64,000 bases of DNA from Candida dubliniensis CD36 (GCF_000026945.1 NC_012861.1:1674001-1738000), one strand, 5' to 3'; positions 49,079-60,479 are shown, counted from the first letter of the stretch. Notes: generated by a model not told the origin, from the sequence alone. Numbers and translations: made by a program.

Positions 49079-51244
49079 ATGACTGATTATTACGAACCAA
49101 CGTTTTTATTTAGACAGAATGCTATTAAACGATTTAGTCCTACTTTATCACCAATATCCAGTGTTGAAAGTTTATCTTTAATTGATTCAAATTCAATCAA
49201 CCATAATTCCAGTATATATTCTCAACCTTCCAATTCTTTTTCTTCTTCTTCTTCTTCATCATGGTTATTAAATCCTTATAATGATAAAGATACTGCTATA
49301 TTAAATCAATCATGTTGTTTGAATCGTACTAATGTTAAATCCAATTACTGGAAAATTCCTGATGAATCAATGAATTTAACATCAATGTCAATTAATAAAA
49401 ATAAAGGTGGGAATCCAATATTAGCTATATCATCAGGTAAATGTGAATCTAATTTATTTATTTATGAATTGAATTTATTTAATAATCATTTAATTCATCA
49501 TCATACCATTAGTTTACCTAATATATATGCTATGAAATGGATTAATAATACTCGATATTTGGTTACTGGTAATAATAAAGGTTATGCTCATTTAGTATCA
49601 ACACCAAAATTAGCCACTAATGATGTTTTCAATAGAAATAGTGAAGACAATGACGATTACGAGGATGGGGATGGGGATGGAAATGATTCAGCAGAAATTT
49701 GTAAACGATTTAATCATAGGAAATATTTAAAACAAAATCAATTGGAAAACACAATTTCTACACCAATTAGACATTTGAATTTTTTAAATAATCATGAAAA
49801 TTTATTATCAATATATAATGATTATTTATTTTATTGGGATATTAAAGGTTGTCATCAACAAACAAGACCATCACCAATTTCAATTTCAACAGTTTCTGGG
49901 ATTAAGAATTTTGATGTACTAGAAAACAACAACAACAACAACAATAATAATACATCTAATACTGTTGCTATTTGTGGATTATTTGGGGTTTCATTATTTG
50001 ATTTAAGAGATTGCCATTTCAATATACCAAACTATGCTCAAACTCAAACTGAGAAACAACAATCATATCGTAAATTATCGGCTAATATAGTTAAATGGAA
50101 TCCTATAAATACAAATATATTAGCAGCAGGTCATGGTGATGGAGTAGTAAGATTATGGGATATTAGAAAACAAGATTCATATATTGTTGAATTATATGGT
50201 CATAATAATTATACTACTAGTATGGAATGGAATAATAATAATGATTTATTTACTGGTAGTAAAGATGGTAATATAATTCATTGGGATTTATCATCAATTG
50301 ATTTCCATGACCAGGACTATAGCCATGATCACAACAATAATCATAAATCACCTATAATTTGTGGATTAAAAGAAGGATTTGATAGTATTGAATTTAATCC
50401 AAAAGCCAATCAATTACAAACTAAATTAGATCAACATCAATGTGGAACCATATTACCTGCTTCTAATTCTTCAATTGTTGCCATGTGTTCTACTAATACT
50501 GATTTTAACGAAGATAATGATGAAGAGATTAAAATATTATCAATTGATAGTTCTTCATTCCTTGGTGTGCATAATAAAATATCTGAATCAATTAATGTTA
50601 ATATAAATACTAATAAATTATATTATACTGAAGAAGATATTCAATTATTATTACAAAGTCAACTTACTAATAATAATAATAATAATGTTTCCACTAGTTC
50701 AAATGATACTTTAGTTACTACTAATGGTAATAATGCATCTCAAGATAGTTTAGTGAAACCATTGACTATTTCAAGAAAACCAACCACCAAAATCAATAGT
50801 ACTACTACTACTACTATTACTACTACAAAACCAACTCATAATCGTACTACTTCTATTGATGAAAGTATAGTGTCAGTGCATAATGTTTCTAATAATACAT
50901 TAGTCAATAGTCCAACTAGATCTAATATTTGTGAAAGTGAAGATGAATTTACTTTCAATGTAAACAGTATTACCAATAAAGGTCAAAACCAAGGTCAAAA
51001 TATCAGTGGTGGTTGCAATAATAGACATTCATCTTTTTCTAGTGTTTCATCACAACAAACTCAATTGAATGATTCAACAGAATCATTATCTACAGTTGTA
51101 ACTGATATTGAGAATGAAATCAATCATCATGAACAGAAGTATCTGTCGTTATTATTACCCATCGAAGATACAACCACCACAATCACCAAGGAGAATAATA
51201 ATTCCGATATTGGTGTTATTAATACTGCTATAATTTCAACCTAA
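49079..51244 (+). CDS. DSE1: DSE1-like WD40-repeat protein
   Basis: The 721-residue protein opens YYEPTFLFRQNAIKRFSPTL, followed by a serine run and degenerate beta-propeller repeats. The clearest WD repeat is NILAAGHGDGVVRLWDIRKQ near 350, followed by GHNNYTTSMEWNNNNDLFTG and SKDGNIIHWDLSS. A weaker one (LLSIYNDYLFYWDIKG) lies near 250. The C-terminal third is Asn/Thr/Ser-rich and disordered. This layout fits Dse1, a daughter-cell-expressed WD protein linked to cell-wall remodelling and cell separation in yeasts. Daughter-specific genes are Ace2 targets, and three ACCAGC motifs lie upstream. The assignment is by overall layout and the N-terminal block, so it is moderate; any WD-repeat protein of the same size is an alternative. 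Confidence 0.65.
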   Translation: MTDYYEPTFLFRQNAIKRFSPTLSPISSVESLSLIDSNSINHNSSIYSQPSNSFSSSSSSSWLLNPYNDKDTAILNQSCCLNRTNVKSNYWKIPDESMNLTSMSINKNKGGNPILAISSGKCESNLFIYELNLFNNHLIHHHTISLPNIYAMKWINNTRYLVTGNNKGYAHLVSTPKLATNDVFNRNSEDNDDYEDGDGDGNDSAEICKRFNHRKYLKQNQLENTISTPIRHLNFLNNHENLLSIYNDYLFYWDIKGCHQQTRPSPISISTVSGIKNFDVLENNNNNNNNNTSNTVAICGLFGVSLFDLRDCHFNIPNYAQTQTEKQQSYRKLSANIVKWNPINTNILAAGHGDGVVRLWDIRKQDSYIVELYGHNNYTTSMEWNNNNDLFTGSKDGNIIHWDLSSIDFHDQDYSHDHNNNHKSPIICGLKEGFDSIEFNPKANQLQTKLDQHQCGTILPASNSSIVAMCSTNTDFNEDNDEEIKILSIDSSSFLGVHNKISESINVNINTNKLYYTEEDIQLLLQSQLTNNNNNNVSTSSNDTLVTTNGNNASQDSLVKPLTISRKPTTKINSTTTTTITTTKPTHNRTTSIDESIVSVHNVSNNTLVNSPTRSNICESEDEFTFNVNSITNKGQNQGQNISGGCNNRHSSFSSVSSQQTQLNDSTESLSTVVTDIENEINHHEQKYLSLLLPIEDTTTTITKENNNSDIGVINTAIIST

Positions 51245-51682
51245 GTTAATCATTAAAGTTAGATATATATGTATATTTAAGAGTTGCTTGTTTTTTTAAT
51301 TTTAGAATAGTGTTGACCATAATGTAATAATGATAATGTATAATGTTATATATATAATGAATTGGTTTGATTCTTCTTGTAAAAGAAATGTGGAGGTGGA
51401 GGTGGGGGAAAGTGGGAGTGGGGGATTGCTTTTGTGGAATCATACACGACTAGATATATTAATTTTTTAAGCGAAATTAAATTTTTAAGAAAGCTTCGCT
51501 TGATTGGTTTTGTGGAAATACCATTAAATGATTATCGGAATTACTTTAAATAAAAATAATGCATACATATATATATGTATATCATTTCTCATATAAACAA
51601 TGACAAAGAATTAGTAATTTATAGTTAATGAATTGAAGGTGTTTAAATTTTAAGGTAAGAATGTTTAGTTTTAAAATTTTTA

Positions 51683-51735
51683 GGTGTCATGCGACTAGGC
51701 CAAGAGATCTTAACTAAGCCCCCGCGCCCGACACC
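51683..51735. other. GC-rich hairpin-forming segment
   Basis: The segment starts GGTGTC and ends GACACC, a perfect six-base outer stem. Inside, GCG pairs with CGC and GGC with GCC around a loop. The surrounding 51680-51815 is markedly GC-richer than its AT-rich flanks. It is too short for a tRNA and has no T-loop box. It may be part of a small RNA, a protein-binding element or a fragment of a repeat. Confidence 0.3.
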
Positions 51736-52037
51736 GGAGTCAATAATATAGTTAGCGGGTAGATGATTTTTGGCCACCACGATATGTTTATACCAGCTCA
51801 CGACCGATAGGCAGGCAGGCGACCGAAAAAAAAAAAAAAAAAAGAAAAGAATTCTAGATTCACAAACTTTGATGATGATGAATTAGAGGATAATACAAAA
51901 AGGAAAAGAAGCAATTACAGAAGAGCTTTCCATGTTTGAATAAATTGATTATATGAAATTGGGTATTGAATTGCAGTAACCAAACTCTTGTTGTACTTAA
52001 CTTCTCAAATTGCTTTATAGTTCAAACTGTTATCCCA

Positions 52038-52066
52038 ATTCTCTGTTCTCTGTTCTCTGTTCTCTA
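52038..52066. repeat. CTGTTCT heptamer array
   Basis: About four tandem copies of CTGTTCT upstream of RSP5. Simple repeat with no evident function. Confidence 0.75.
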
Positions 52067-52448
52067 ACTTTTCATTTAACTTTAGTCCTGAAGTTTTATT
52101 TAACATATTCACATTAACAACAATATATAGATCATTGCAATATTCTCAGCTGGGATTGAATTGAAATATGATTGTCAATTAACAAGTTTTCAATTTCAGG
52201 TTGTTAAATTTTTGTGTTGTCATTAATTTTCAACGCTCTCTCTCTCAGACTCTATTCCAAATAATTCTTTCTCTACTCTCACTCACACTCACACTCCTTT
52301 CTCTCTCTTTCTCTCTGTTGTCTCTCTCATAATAAAAAATTTAATTTGCTTTTTCTAAAAGAAAAAAAAAAAAAAAAAAAAAGTTCAAGTCAATTTCTTC
52401 CCCTTCCTTTATCCCATCAACAAGTAAACTTGTGTTGTAAAAGAAATA

Positions 52449-54920
52449 ATGGCTCCTAATACATCAACATCAAGGAGCAACAATACTACAACCATCAACG
52501 TCAAAGTTGTTGCTGCTGAATCATTATATAAACGAGATGTATTCCGTCAACCAGATCCATTTGCCGTGTTGACAGTTGATGGGTCTCAAACTAAAACTAC
52601 TATAACTGCTAAAAAAACATTAAATCCTTATTGGAATGAAACTTTCAATTTCCAAGCTAAAGAAGATTCTATATTAGTTATACAAGTATTTGATCAAAAA
52701 AAATTTAAAAAGAAAGATCAAGGTTTCCTTGGTGTTATTAATGTTAGAATTGGTGATGTTATTGATTTATCATTAAATAGTTCTGAAGAAACTATAACTA
52801 GAGATTTGAAAAAATCTAATGAAAATTTGGCGGTATCAGGGAAAATTATTGTCGTTATATCTCATAATAGAAATTCTAATGGAGGTGCTACTACCACCGC
52901 CACTTCCACTGCCAGAGGTAGTTCCAATAATATTGCTACAATCAATGGAGGAGTTAGTGGTAGTGGGGCTTCACGCATTGGTTCAACTACTACTACAACC
53001 TCAGCTAATGGATTAGGTCCAACTTCGTCAGTGCCTCCAACAGGTTTGAATCAAGGAGGAGCCTCTGCCACCACCACCACCACAACAACAACAACAACAC
53101 CAGGAGGGGTAAGACAATATTCATCTTTTGAAGATCAATATGGTAGATTACCACCTGGTTGGGAACGTAGAACTGACAATTTTGGAAGAACTTATTATGT
53201 TGATCACAATTCTAGAACTACAACTTGGCAACGTCCAGCTTTAGATCAATCCGAAACTGAAAGAGGTCAACAAAGACAATCAGAAACTGAAGCTGAAAGA
53301 AGACAACATCGTGGTAGAACATTACCTGGTGAAGGATCTATTTCACCTTTACCAACTGGATCAGGCAATGGAAGTTCCATTACTAGTGGTAATGTCACTG
53401 TCAATGCATCAGGTGCTAATACACCAGTTAATCCAGCAGCAGCTGTTTCAATGGCAGCTTCAGGTGCCACTACAAGTGGATTAGGAGAATTACCATCGGG
53501 TTGGGAACAAAGATTCACTACTGAAGGACGTCCATATTTTGTTGATCATAATACAAGAACAACAACATGGGTTGATCCAAGACGACAACAATATATTAGA
53601 ACATTTGGTCCTAACACCACCATTCAACAACAACCTGTGAGTCAATTGGGACCATTACCTTCCGGTTGGGAAATGAGATTGACCAATACTGCTCGTGTTT
53701 ATTTTGTTGATCATAATACCAAAACTACTACATGGGATGATCCAAGATTACCATCTTCATTAGATCAAAATGTCCCACAATATAAACGTGATTTCAGAAG
53801 GAAAGTTATATATTTCCGTTCTCAACCAGCATTAAGAATATTACCAGGACAATGTCATATTAAAGTAAGAAGAGATCATATATTTGAAGATTCATATCAA
53901 GAAATTATGAGACAAACTCCTGAAGATTTGAAGAAAAGATTAATGATTAAATTTGATGGTGAAGAAGGGTTAGATTATGGTGGAGTTTCTCGTGAATTCT
54001 TTTTCTTATTATCTCATGATATGTTCAATCCATTTTATTGTTTATTTGAATATTCATCACATGATAATTATACTTTACAAATCAATCCTAATTCAGGTAT
54101 TAATCCTGAACATTTGAATTATTTTAAATTTATTGGTCGTGTTGTTGGATTAGGGGTATTCCATAGAAGATTTTTGGATGCTTTCTTTGTTGGAGCATTA
54201 TATAAAATGATGTTACATAAAAAAGTGGTGCTACAGGATATGGAAGGAGTTGATGCTGAATTTTATCGATCATTAAAATGGATTTTAGATAATGATATTA
54301 CTGATATATTGGATTTGACTTTTAGTGCTGAAGAAGAAAGTTTCGGAGAAATTGTTGAAGTTGATTTAAAACCTGGTGGTAGAGATATTGAAGTGACAGA
54401 AGAAAATAAACATGAATATGTTGAATTAATAACCGAATGGAGAATAAGTAAACGAGTTGAAGAACAATTTAAAGCATTTATTGATGGATTTAATGAATTA
54501 ATACCTCAAGAATTAGTCAATGTATTTGATGAACGTGAATTAGAATTATTAATTGGTGGATTAGCTGAAATTGATTGTGAAGATTGGAAAAAACATACTG
54601 ATTATCGTGGTTATCAAGAAAATGATCAAGTTATACAATGGTTTTGGAAATGTGTTAATGAATGGGATTCAGAACAAAAAGCAAGATTATTACAATTCAC
54701 AACTGGTACTTCACGTATACCGGTTAATGGATTTAAAGATTTACAAGGTAGTGATGGACCAAGAAGATTTACTATTGAAAAAGCTGGTGAAGCTAATCAA
54801 TTACCTAAATCTCATACATGTTTCAATAGAGTTGATTTACCACCTTATACTGATTATGAAAGTTTGAAACAAAAATTAACATTGGCAGTTGAAGAAACAG
54901 TTGGGTTTGGACAAGAATAA
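52449..54920 (+). CDS. RSP5: NEDD4-family HECT ubiquitin ligase Rsp5
   Basis: The 823-residue E3 has the full NEDD4 layout. A C2 lipid-binding domain (about 14-130: [20 protein letters not shown]) comes first, then three WW domains at about 233-262, 347-376 and 402-431, each beginning LPxGWE and having the [12 protein letters not shown] pattern. A C-terminal HECT domain (about 490-823) carries the catalytic Cys near 791 in [14 protein letters not shown]. It ubiquitylates membrane proteins through PPxY adaptors, as well as other substrates. A Ser/Thr/Gly/Ala-rich linker with simple repeats separates C2 from the first WW domain. Length is very close to yeast Rsp5 (809). The RCR-like protein at 7637-8083 has a PPxY motif and is a potential adaptor. 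Confidence 0.97.
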   Translation: MAPNTSTSRSNNTTTINVKVVAAESLYKRDVFRQPDPFAVLTVDGSQTKTTITAKKTLNPYWNETFNFQAKEDSILVIQVFDQKKFKKKDQGFLGVINVRIGDVIDLSLNSSEETITRDLKKSNENLAVSGKIIVVISHNRNSNGGATTTATSTARGSSNNIATINGGVSGSGASRIGSTTTTTSANGLGPTSSVPPTGLNQGGASATTTTTTTTTTPGGVRQYSSFEDQYGRLPPGWERRTDNFGRTYYVDHNSRTTTWQRPALDQSETERGQQRQSETEAERRQHRGRTLPGEGSISPLPTGSGNGSSITSGNVTVNASGANTPVNPAAAVSMAASGATTSGLGELPSGWEQRFTTEGRPYFVDHNTRTTTWVDPRRQQYIRTFGPNTTIQQQPVSQLGPLPSGWEMRLTNTARVYFVDHNTKTTTWDDPRLPSSLDQNVPQYKRDFRRKVIYFRSQPALRILPGQCHIKVRRDHIFEDSYQEIMRQTPEDLKKRLMIKFDGEEGLDYGGVSREFFFLLSHDMFNPFYCLFEYSSHDNYTLQINPNSGINPEHLNYFKFIGRVVGLGVFHRRFLDAFFVGALYKMMLHKKVVLQDMEGVDAEFYRSLKWILDNDITDILDLTFSAEEESFGEIVEVDLKPGGRDIEVTEENKHEYVELITEWRISKRVEEQFKAFIDGFNELIPQELVNVFDERELELLIGGLAEIDCEDWKKHTDYRGYQENDQVIQWFWKCVNEWDSEQKARLLQFTTGTSRIPVNGFKDLQGSDGPRRFTIEKAGEANQLPKSHTCFNRVDLPPYTDYESLKQKLTLAVEETVGFGQE

Positions 54921-55531
54921 GAGGCTTTAATAATAAAAATAATAATAATGATGATAGGGGGGTTGTTCGTTTCCATTTCTTTTTTAATTATACATATATA
55001 TATATATATATATAATATATCATTTTTACTTTAGTTTTGTTTGAGTTGATTTGATTTTTTTTCATTCCTAGTATACATATATTTGTATTAACAATATTGG
55101 TTTCTAAAGTTGATAAAAATACAGTCCACGAGATTGACTGTGCTTGTAAAAGGGTACTTAAACAAGGACTAACTAGTGTAGAGAAAAAGATATTAATTGT
55201 AAGTGAGTATCAATATTTACTTTTCAATCTACAATAATTGTTATTAATAATAACCTTTCACTTTTAGTTAGCTTTACCAGTTGCGTAAGACTTGAGCCCT
55301 TTATTTGTGTTGCTACCAGTTGATGGAACTAGACGTAATTCGTTCCATTTTTTCTTCCCGACCCCCACCCCCCGCAGAGAATACGATTTGTACGATAAGA
55401 GAAAAAGATTAATTTGATTATCCACGGGTGTTTAAATTTGACATCAGAAGAAGAAGAAGAAGAATTGTAAATATATAAATACCCTTTGAATATACTTCTA
55501 ATTCAAATTACCCTCATTAATATCATTAATA
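54921..55531. other. Intergenic region between RSP5 and thioesterase gene
   Basis: Contains a TA array near 54990-55018, a C-rich tract near 55362-55374 and a GAA triplet run near 55447-55465. No gene is seen. It should hold the RSP5 3' UTR and the thioesterase promoter. Confidence 0.55.
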
Positions 55532-56197
55532 ATGACAGTACTTCCAACAACATCAAACTCCTCCCCTTCCATTTCTTCTTCATTTGAATCTGAATTAAAT
55601 TCTCATCCACAATATATCAATATTATTAATCAATATGAAAATTTTATTAAAACCAATAATGAAACTTCAAAAATCATTGAAAGAATCATGCCTAATTTAA
55701 CTGGTGATACTCTTATTGGTGATGATAAAATTAATCTTCGTTCTAAAACTTTATATTTTATTAATGATGAATATTTACTCAATCATAAAGATATTGACTC
55801 ATCACCATTGGAGCTGAATTATTCGGTGACATTTTTCCATTTAGGTCATAAATTGACTGGTCATAAAGGTATAATTCATGGTGGATTATTAGCTACTTTA
55901 TTAGATGAATTAACTTGTCGATTAGCTTTTCTTAATTTTGAAAATCAACGAGGAGTTACAGCTAATTTAAATATTGATTATAAACAACCTACTATTGCTA
56001 ATCAATTTATAATGATAAAATGTATTGTTTTAGAAAAAATCGGTAGGAAATGTTGGGTTAAAGGTGAAGTCTATAAATTGAATAACAACAACCAACAGGG
56101 GAGTGATGATGATTTGATTATTGATAAACCAGAGAATTTATTGACTAGTTGTAAAGTATTGGTGATTGAACCTAAATGGGTAGATAAATTGACGTAA
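55532..56197 (+). CDS. Hotdog-fold thioesterase (4HBT/THEM4-like)
   Basis: The 221-residue protein has the PaaI/4HBT hotdog core: HKLTGHKGIIHGGLLATLLD (about 109-128, with the HGG motif), the ELTCRLAFL helix, GVTANLNIDYKQPTIAN and the strand FIMIKCIVLEKIGRKCWVKGE. Such enzymes hydrolyse acyl-CoA thioesters. It resembles the fungal mitochondrial set that includes yeast Fmp10 (YER182W). The first 30 residues are Ser/Pro/Thr-rich and could be a weak mitochondrial presequence, but basic residues are few. An Asn/Gln/Asp-rich insert (about 188-202) interrupts the last strands. Substrate is unknown. Confidence 0.8.
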   Translation: MTVLPTTSNSSPSISSSFESELNSHPQYINIINQYENFIKTNNETSKIIERIMPNLTGDTLIGDDKINLRSKTLYFINDEYLLNHKDIDSSPLELNYSVTFFHLGHKLTGHKGIIHGGLLATLLDELTCRLAFLNFENQRGVTANLNIDYKQPTIANQFIMIKCIVLEKIGRKCWVKGEVYKLNNNNQQGSDDDLIIDKPENLLTSCKVLVIEPKWVDKLT

Positions 56198-56410
56198 TTG
56201 GGGGGTCTTTTTATTTATAAATAATGGTTCAATTTTACATATTAAAGTATATCCAGCAGCTTGATACTATAGCTATGTATATGTTTAGGCCTGTATTATA
56301 ATCTATGGGTGCTTATTTATTTATTTATTCATATATATATTATAAATGGAAAACCAAAACTATTGCTATTGATTGTCTGTATACTAAACTGATAAACCAG
56401 ATTAATCTCT

Positions 56411-56572
56411 TTATGGAGATAATACTTTAAGATTTGAATTTAATGCTTGTAATTCAATGATTATACTATCCAATTTTTTAACAACTACTACTAAACCAAC
56501 AAATACTAATATTAAAGCAGCAAGATAATCATTTAAAACAACACTAGAAGAACTTGATGATCGAGTAGTCAT
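56411..56572 (-). CDS. Putative 53-residue single-pass membrane microprotein
   Basis: From the ATG at 56572 the minus strand reads MTTRSSSSSSVVLNDYLAAL, then ILVFVGLVVVVKKLDSIIIE and LQALNSNLKVLSP, ending TAA. It has a Ser-rich N-terminus, one strong membrane segment (about 16-31) and a short amphipathic tail with leucines spaced like a helix. Codons are coding-like (TTA, GTT, AAT) and there are no CTG codons. It is intergenic and overlaps no other gene. I recognise no family, but the topology fits small ER or mitochondrial subunits. It could also be a chance ORF. Confidence 0.5.
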   Translation of the reverse strand: MTTRSSSSSSVVLNDYLAALILVFVGLVVVVKKLDSIIIELQALNSNLKVLSP

Positions 56573-57082
56573 GGTGGTTATTGGGAAAATATTAACTATC
56601 TTAGATTATGAATATCTTGGTAATACCACTTGGTTATGATAGATTGAAAAATATGAAAAAAAAAAGGAGTAACTTAATATACTTGATTAATTTCTATTAA
56701 TGTCTATTAATGTCATATTGACGATAACGTTCTATGCTTATATATATATAGTTGGGGCGTATCTTTCACCCCCCCCCCCTTTTTTTCAACTTATCTTATC
56801 ACAAGATTATTCAACCTTAAAATTCCTCTCCCCTTTAAAGTGTGGTGGTGGAGATGGTCGGGGAGAAAAAAGCAAATTTAAACGTTTGCCTCAACCCTCG
56901 CTCTAATTTTTGGTTTGATTTACGCCCAATTGGTCTTCGCCTAATTTATTTCCCTTTTAAGTAATTCTTTTGAAACTTGATCCCCATCTTCAATCAATAT
57001 ATATATATATATATATAGTTAGTTTATTTCTATTCTTCCAAAAACTCTATTGCCACATTCAACTTCTCCTCATTGAATTACA

Positions 57083-57106
57083 TTCCATGTCCATGTCCAT
57101 GTCCAT
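57083..57106. repeat. CCATGT hexamer array
   Basis: Four near-perfect copies of CCATGT just 3' of the amidotransferase stop codon. Simple repeat. Confidence 0.7.
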
Positions 57107-57113
57107 GGTAAAT

Positions 57114-59201
57114 CTATAGACTATCAGTACCTTTAGTTTTATTTTGACCAATTTCTAATTTAGCACTTTTAGCTCCAAATTGAATTGCTCGTTTAAGTTC
57201 TAATGATACATATGGCATTTGTAAATAATTAGCTAATTGTCTTAAAATATACTTTCTTGTTGGTATAAATGTTAATTTGTTATTGTTGTTAGACTTTTTC
57301 TTTTTGTTATTAAAAAGAGTGTACTCATATTTGAATTTCAATTCTGGTGGGATATTTTGAATAACCCAATTAATAAAATCTTGATCTAAATATGGATAAC
57401 GTAATTCTTTACCCCAACAACTAATAACTCGATCATCTCTACTTAAATTACGTTGATGAATAATTGATATATCATAATTCAATGATTCTTGTAATTCCTT
57501 ATAAAGATGACCATTCTGATTAGAAGTATTGGCATTTTCTTTCTTATTGAAAATAGCTTCATGACGTGAATATCCAGCAAATAATTCATCAGCTCCTAAT
57601 CCACTAAATAAAACTTTAGCTTTAGATTGATAATTTTCAACCTTGGTGATATATTTATCTGGTGACTGGATAAATGTTTCCCAATCAATGGTTTTATCAA
57701 TTAAAATAGTTTTCGAAATAATACTTCCAAGACAACTAGAAGAAGCAAAATAAAATGCAATGGCTATTGAAAGATCCATTTCAGTATTATATGGATACAT
57801 TAATTTTTGTACTCGATTCTTATGTAATAACCAAGATTTATAATCAACATTAATTTCAATCAATTGTAAATTTATCAACGGGAATTGTTTATTTAAATGA
57901 AACCATGATTTAATGGCTAATTTCCTATCAGGACTATCATTACTTTTTTGATTAGTTCGAGGATTTTCAAATCCTACTGTTAATAAATCAATTGGGGTTT
58001 TGGTGCCATTCTCGATAAATAATTGACATATTATGTTGGCCACTATAGTACAATCTAATCCACCACTAAATAATATTGCTAATTTACTTTCTTGATTATT
58101 GTCTTCTATTAAAGGATGAATAGAATCTTGTCGTTTCCATATAGATTTTTTCAATTGATCATATAGTTCTTCCACTAAACGAGTTTCATCAATAAGTCCA
58201 ATTCCTGGATTGATATATTTCGGTAATTCATGTAATTTATGTGTTGCCAAACTATTATTCACTAAATTATATTCATAAATTATATTTTCACAATCAATAA
58301 ATCCTTCACTTGATACAGAACTAATAGTAATTTGTTTATTATTATTACTATTATTATCAGTAGTACTATCAATCAATTCATAACATAATGAACGTTTCCC
58401 AATAGAATCACGACCAAAATAAATTTTATTCTCCAATAGATCAATTAAAATTATAGCAAATTCTCCATTAAGTGATTTTAAAGTTAATAAAATAGCATTA
58501 GTTCTATCATCACAAACTTTTAAACATTCATGTAATTTATCAATTATAAATTGTGTATCATTAATTTGTAAACATTCTTGATTATATAATTCTCCATTGA
58601 ATTGTAATACAAATTGATCTTTAAAAATTGGTTGCTTAGTAAATGGTTGTCGTAATGATAATATCGCCAGAAATGTCTGGAAATAAAATTCATCTCCATT
58701 ATTGGTGGTGGTGGTGAATTGACTGAAATTTAAATAATCTGGACCTCTATTAGATATATTATAAATCATCCGATCCAAACCTTGTTCTTGTTGTTGCATA
58801 TCAGATAATAACCCATCAGTTTCATCGTCTCTGGAAATCAAATCTATTTGTGATTGTAATTGTGTAATATCTTGCTGTCGTTGATTTTCTAAATCTGGTG
58901 ATGATAATGTTTTCACATTGTTTTTAAGTTTTGATAATTGATTATTTAATTCTCTTAAATGAGATAAATTATTTAATTTATAAAGTTGTTGATTAGTTAA
59001 TGGTTTTAATTCTGATCCTTTATCTAAAAATGTTTGTATAATGTTGGTGTCTAAAGTTTCCCATTGCTGATGATTAAAGTTATTGTTGTTGTTGTTGTTG
59101 TTGTTGTTCTGGTGGTCGTTGTGTTGTGGTTTTAATGGTTGTGGAATACATGACGGTACATCCAATGGTTTATTTGCTACTTTAAGTAAAATCCCACACA
59201 T
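57114..59201 (-). CDS. Asparagine-synthetase-like amidotransferase (ASNSD1/YML096W type)
   Basis: The 695-residue protein starts MCGILLKVANKP, so Cys2 is the N-terminal nucleophile of a class II glutamine amidotransferase. The glutaminase domain continues with NRGPDYLNFSQF, LQFNGELYN and a GRDSIGKRSLCYE segment, to about 270. The synthetase domain carries a PP-loop LAILFSGGLDCTIVANIICQ (about 375-395), then VLFSGLGADELFAGYSRHEA and LRYPYLDQDFINWV. This is the layout of human ASNSD1 and yeast YML096W, not of the Asn1/Asn2 enzymes, which lack the long insert seen here: Asn-rich near 30-45 and helical to about 145. The biochemical reaction of the family is not established. The start is fixed by the MCG motif. 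Confidence 0.9.
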   Translation of the reverse strand: MCGILLKVANKPLDVPSCIPQPLKPQHNDHQNNNNNNNNNNFNHQQWETLDTNIIQTFLDKGSELKPLTNQQLYKLNNLSHLRELNNQLSKLKNNVKTLSSPDLENQRQQDITQLQSQIDLISRDDETDGLLSDMQQQEQGLDRMIYNISNRGPDYLNFSQFTTTTNNGDEFYFQTFLAILSLRQPFTKQPIFKDQFVLQFNGELYNQECLQINDTQFIIDKLHECLKVCDDRTNAILLTLKSLNGEFAIILIDLLENKIYFGRDSIGKRSLCYELIDSTTDNNSNNNKQITISSVSSEGFIDCENIIYEYNLVNNSLATHKLHELPKYINPGIGLIDETRLVEELYDQLKKSIWKRQDSIHPLIEDNNQESKLAILFSGGLDCTIVANIICQLFIENGTKTPIDLLTVGFENPRTNQKSNDSPDRKLAIKSWFHLNKQFPLINLQLIEINVDYKSWLLHKNRVQKLMYPYNTEMDLSIAIAFYFASSSCLGSIISKTILIDKTIDWETFIQSPDKYITKVENYQSKAKVLFSGLGADELFAGYSRHEAIFNKKENANTSNQNGHLYKELQESLNYDISIIHQRNLSRDDRVISCWGKELRYPYLDQDFINWVIQNIPPELKFKYEYTLFNNKKKKSNNNNKLTFIPTRKYILRQLANYLQMPYVSLELKRAIQFGAKSAKLEIGQNKTKGTDSL

Positions 59202-59411
59202 TCAATAATGTTAGTAAAGTAGAGTAGTTTTAAGGTTGTTTTCATTCTCATCTCAAAGATTTGAAATGAAATAAAAAAAAAATTTGTTAGTCCGATGGAG
59301 AGAGGATTCGAAGAGATATTATCACAAATCATAAACTTCAGCTTTTTTTTTTTTTTTTCATTCATTCAATGTCAACTATATAAACGATTTATTAAAGGAA
59401 AGCTAATTAAA

Positions 59412-60479
59412 CTACCAATGGTTTCTTCGTTTCCTCCTCTTTTTCAGGATTTTTTCACTTTTCTGTTTTGCCAGCAAAGCCATAGATTTACAATTCTCAG
59501 AACAGTACCAACTTTCTTTCCCCGTTGTATACTTCAATGCATCCACTCGATTTAACAATCCAACACATTTATAATGAAACCATTCTCCATTTGGACATGA
59601 ACTTTCATTATCACAAGAAATCATATTACCAAATGATGGTTGTTTACAAAAACAATAAAGAGTATTATCTTCTTCTTCTTCTTCTTCCTCTGATTTTGCT
59701 CCTGGTTCTTCTTTCAATTCTATTATTTCTTGAACTTTCTTCTTTGATTTGGTTGATTTCTTATCATCTTTGGTAATATCTGTTTTCCTTTTGGTATGTT
59801 TCTTTTGTAATGTTGGTTTCTTTTCTAATTTCTTGACAACTTTCTTATTCTTAGGTTTGATAACTTTATCTTGCTTAGGGATTCTTAATATTAGTTTAAG
59901 TTTTGATTTTTCTGGTTTCTCTGTAATTTTCGATTTTGAAATACCATTAGTATTATCACCGTTATCGCTCTTACTTTTACTCTTATCATTAGAACTTGTT
60001 ATTAAATCTTTTTGTTCTTGAACAGCTTCCATTTGAGAAACCAATGGATGTTCATTATAATGAGTTTTCAATTGTTGTCTTAATTCTTTCATTTCAACAT
60101 CGTCAATTAAATTATGTTTACTTATTTCGATTTTCTTTAATTGATTCATTTCTTCTAGTAAGTTCAATTTGTGAGTAATTAATTGATTATTCATGGCTCG
60201 TGATTCTTGAATGGTTTCTCGTGATAAATATTGAATTCGTTTTTTCAATTCCACTATTCGTTTTAAAAAATGTGAAGTCATAGGACTGGGTTCCCTGTTG
60301 GTAGTGGTGGTGGTATATTTCTCTAATAAATCATTTAATTCTTGTTTATATTTATCAATTTTCAAATTACATGATTGAATTAACCAAAGTGATCGGACAA
60401 TATCACACGGTAAATGATCTAATGTTGATATAAATGAATTTTGAAGTGAACATGAAGGATAATCAGTAGTCTCTTCCAT
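59412..60479 (-). CDS. YNG1: ING-family PHD-finger protein (YNG1-like)
   Basis: The 355-residue protein has an ING N-terminal helix region ([20 protein letters not shown], about 16-36, and coiled coil to about 150), a basic Lys-rich middle and a C-terminal PHD finger at about 273-330. The finger reads [34 protein letters not shown] and ESWYCSENC, a complete C4HC3 pattern with the aromatic cage expected to bind H3K4me3. In yeast, Yng1 (NuA3), Yng2 (NuA4) and Pho23 (Rpd3L) share this layout; the N-terminus is closest to Yng1, but the protein is longer. The frame is open to an ATG 15 codons upstream; the one used (MEETTDYPS) gives the more family-like start. A gypsy element sits upstream in the same orientation. 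Confidence 0.75.
   Translation of the reverse strand: MEETTDYPSCSLQNSFISTLDHLPCDIVRSLWLIQSCNLKIDKYKQELNDLLEKYTTTTTNREPSPMTSHFLKRIVELKKRIQYLSRETIQESRAMNNQLITHKLNLLEEMNQLKKIEISKHNLIDDVEMKELRQQLKTHYNEHPLVSQMEAVQEQKDLITSSNDKSKSKSDNGDNTNGISKSKITEKPEKSKLKLILRIPKQDKVIKPKNKKVVKKLEKKPTLQKKHTKRKTDITKDDKKSTKSKKKVQEIIELKEEPGAKSEEEEEEEDNTLYCFCKQPSFGNMISCDNESSCPNGEWFHYKCVGLLNRVDALKYTTGKESWYCSENCKSMALLAKQKSEKILKKRRKRRNHW

Larger units (their letters stand above)
51245..52448. other. Upstream region of RSP5
   Basis: No gene is seen in 1.2 kb. It contains a GC-rich segment with a base-paired inverted repeat at 51683-51735 (listed separately), an A-run at 51827-51843, a CTGTTCT heptamer array at about 52038-52066, CTCTCT tracts near 52238-52325 and an A-run near 52361-52382, consistent with a promoter and pyrimidine-rich leader. 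Confidence 0.55.
56198..57113. other. Region between thioesterase and amidotransferase genes (holds one microprotein ORF)
   Basis: Besides the 53-codon ORF at 56411-56572 it contains a C-run near 56769-56779, a TA array near 56997-57016 and a CCATGT hexamer array at about 57083-57106. A 68-codon plus-strand frame from 56700 is made from these runs and is not called. Confidence 0.5.

Noticed and set aside
51683..51815. tRNA or 5.8S rRNA fragment on the minus strand
   Set aside because: A short match to GATCTCTTGG of 5.8S rRNA is present but too short, and no tRNA boxes are found.
59195..59230. Intron branch site TACTAAC just upstream of the amidotransferase start
   Set aside because: No 5' splice site is evident, and splicing would remove the conserved MCGIL start that provides the catalytic cysteine.
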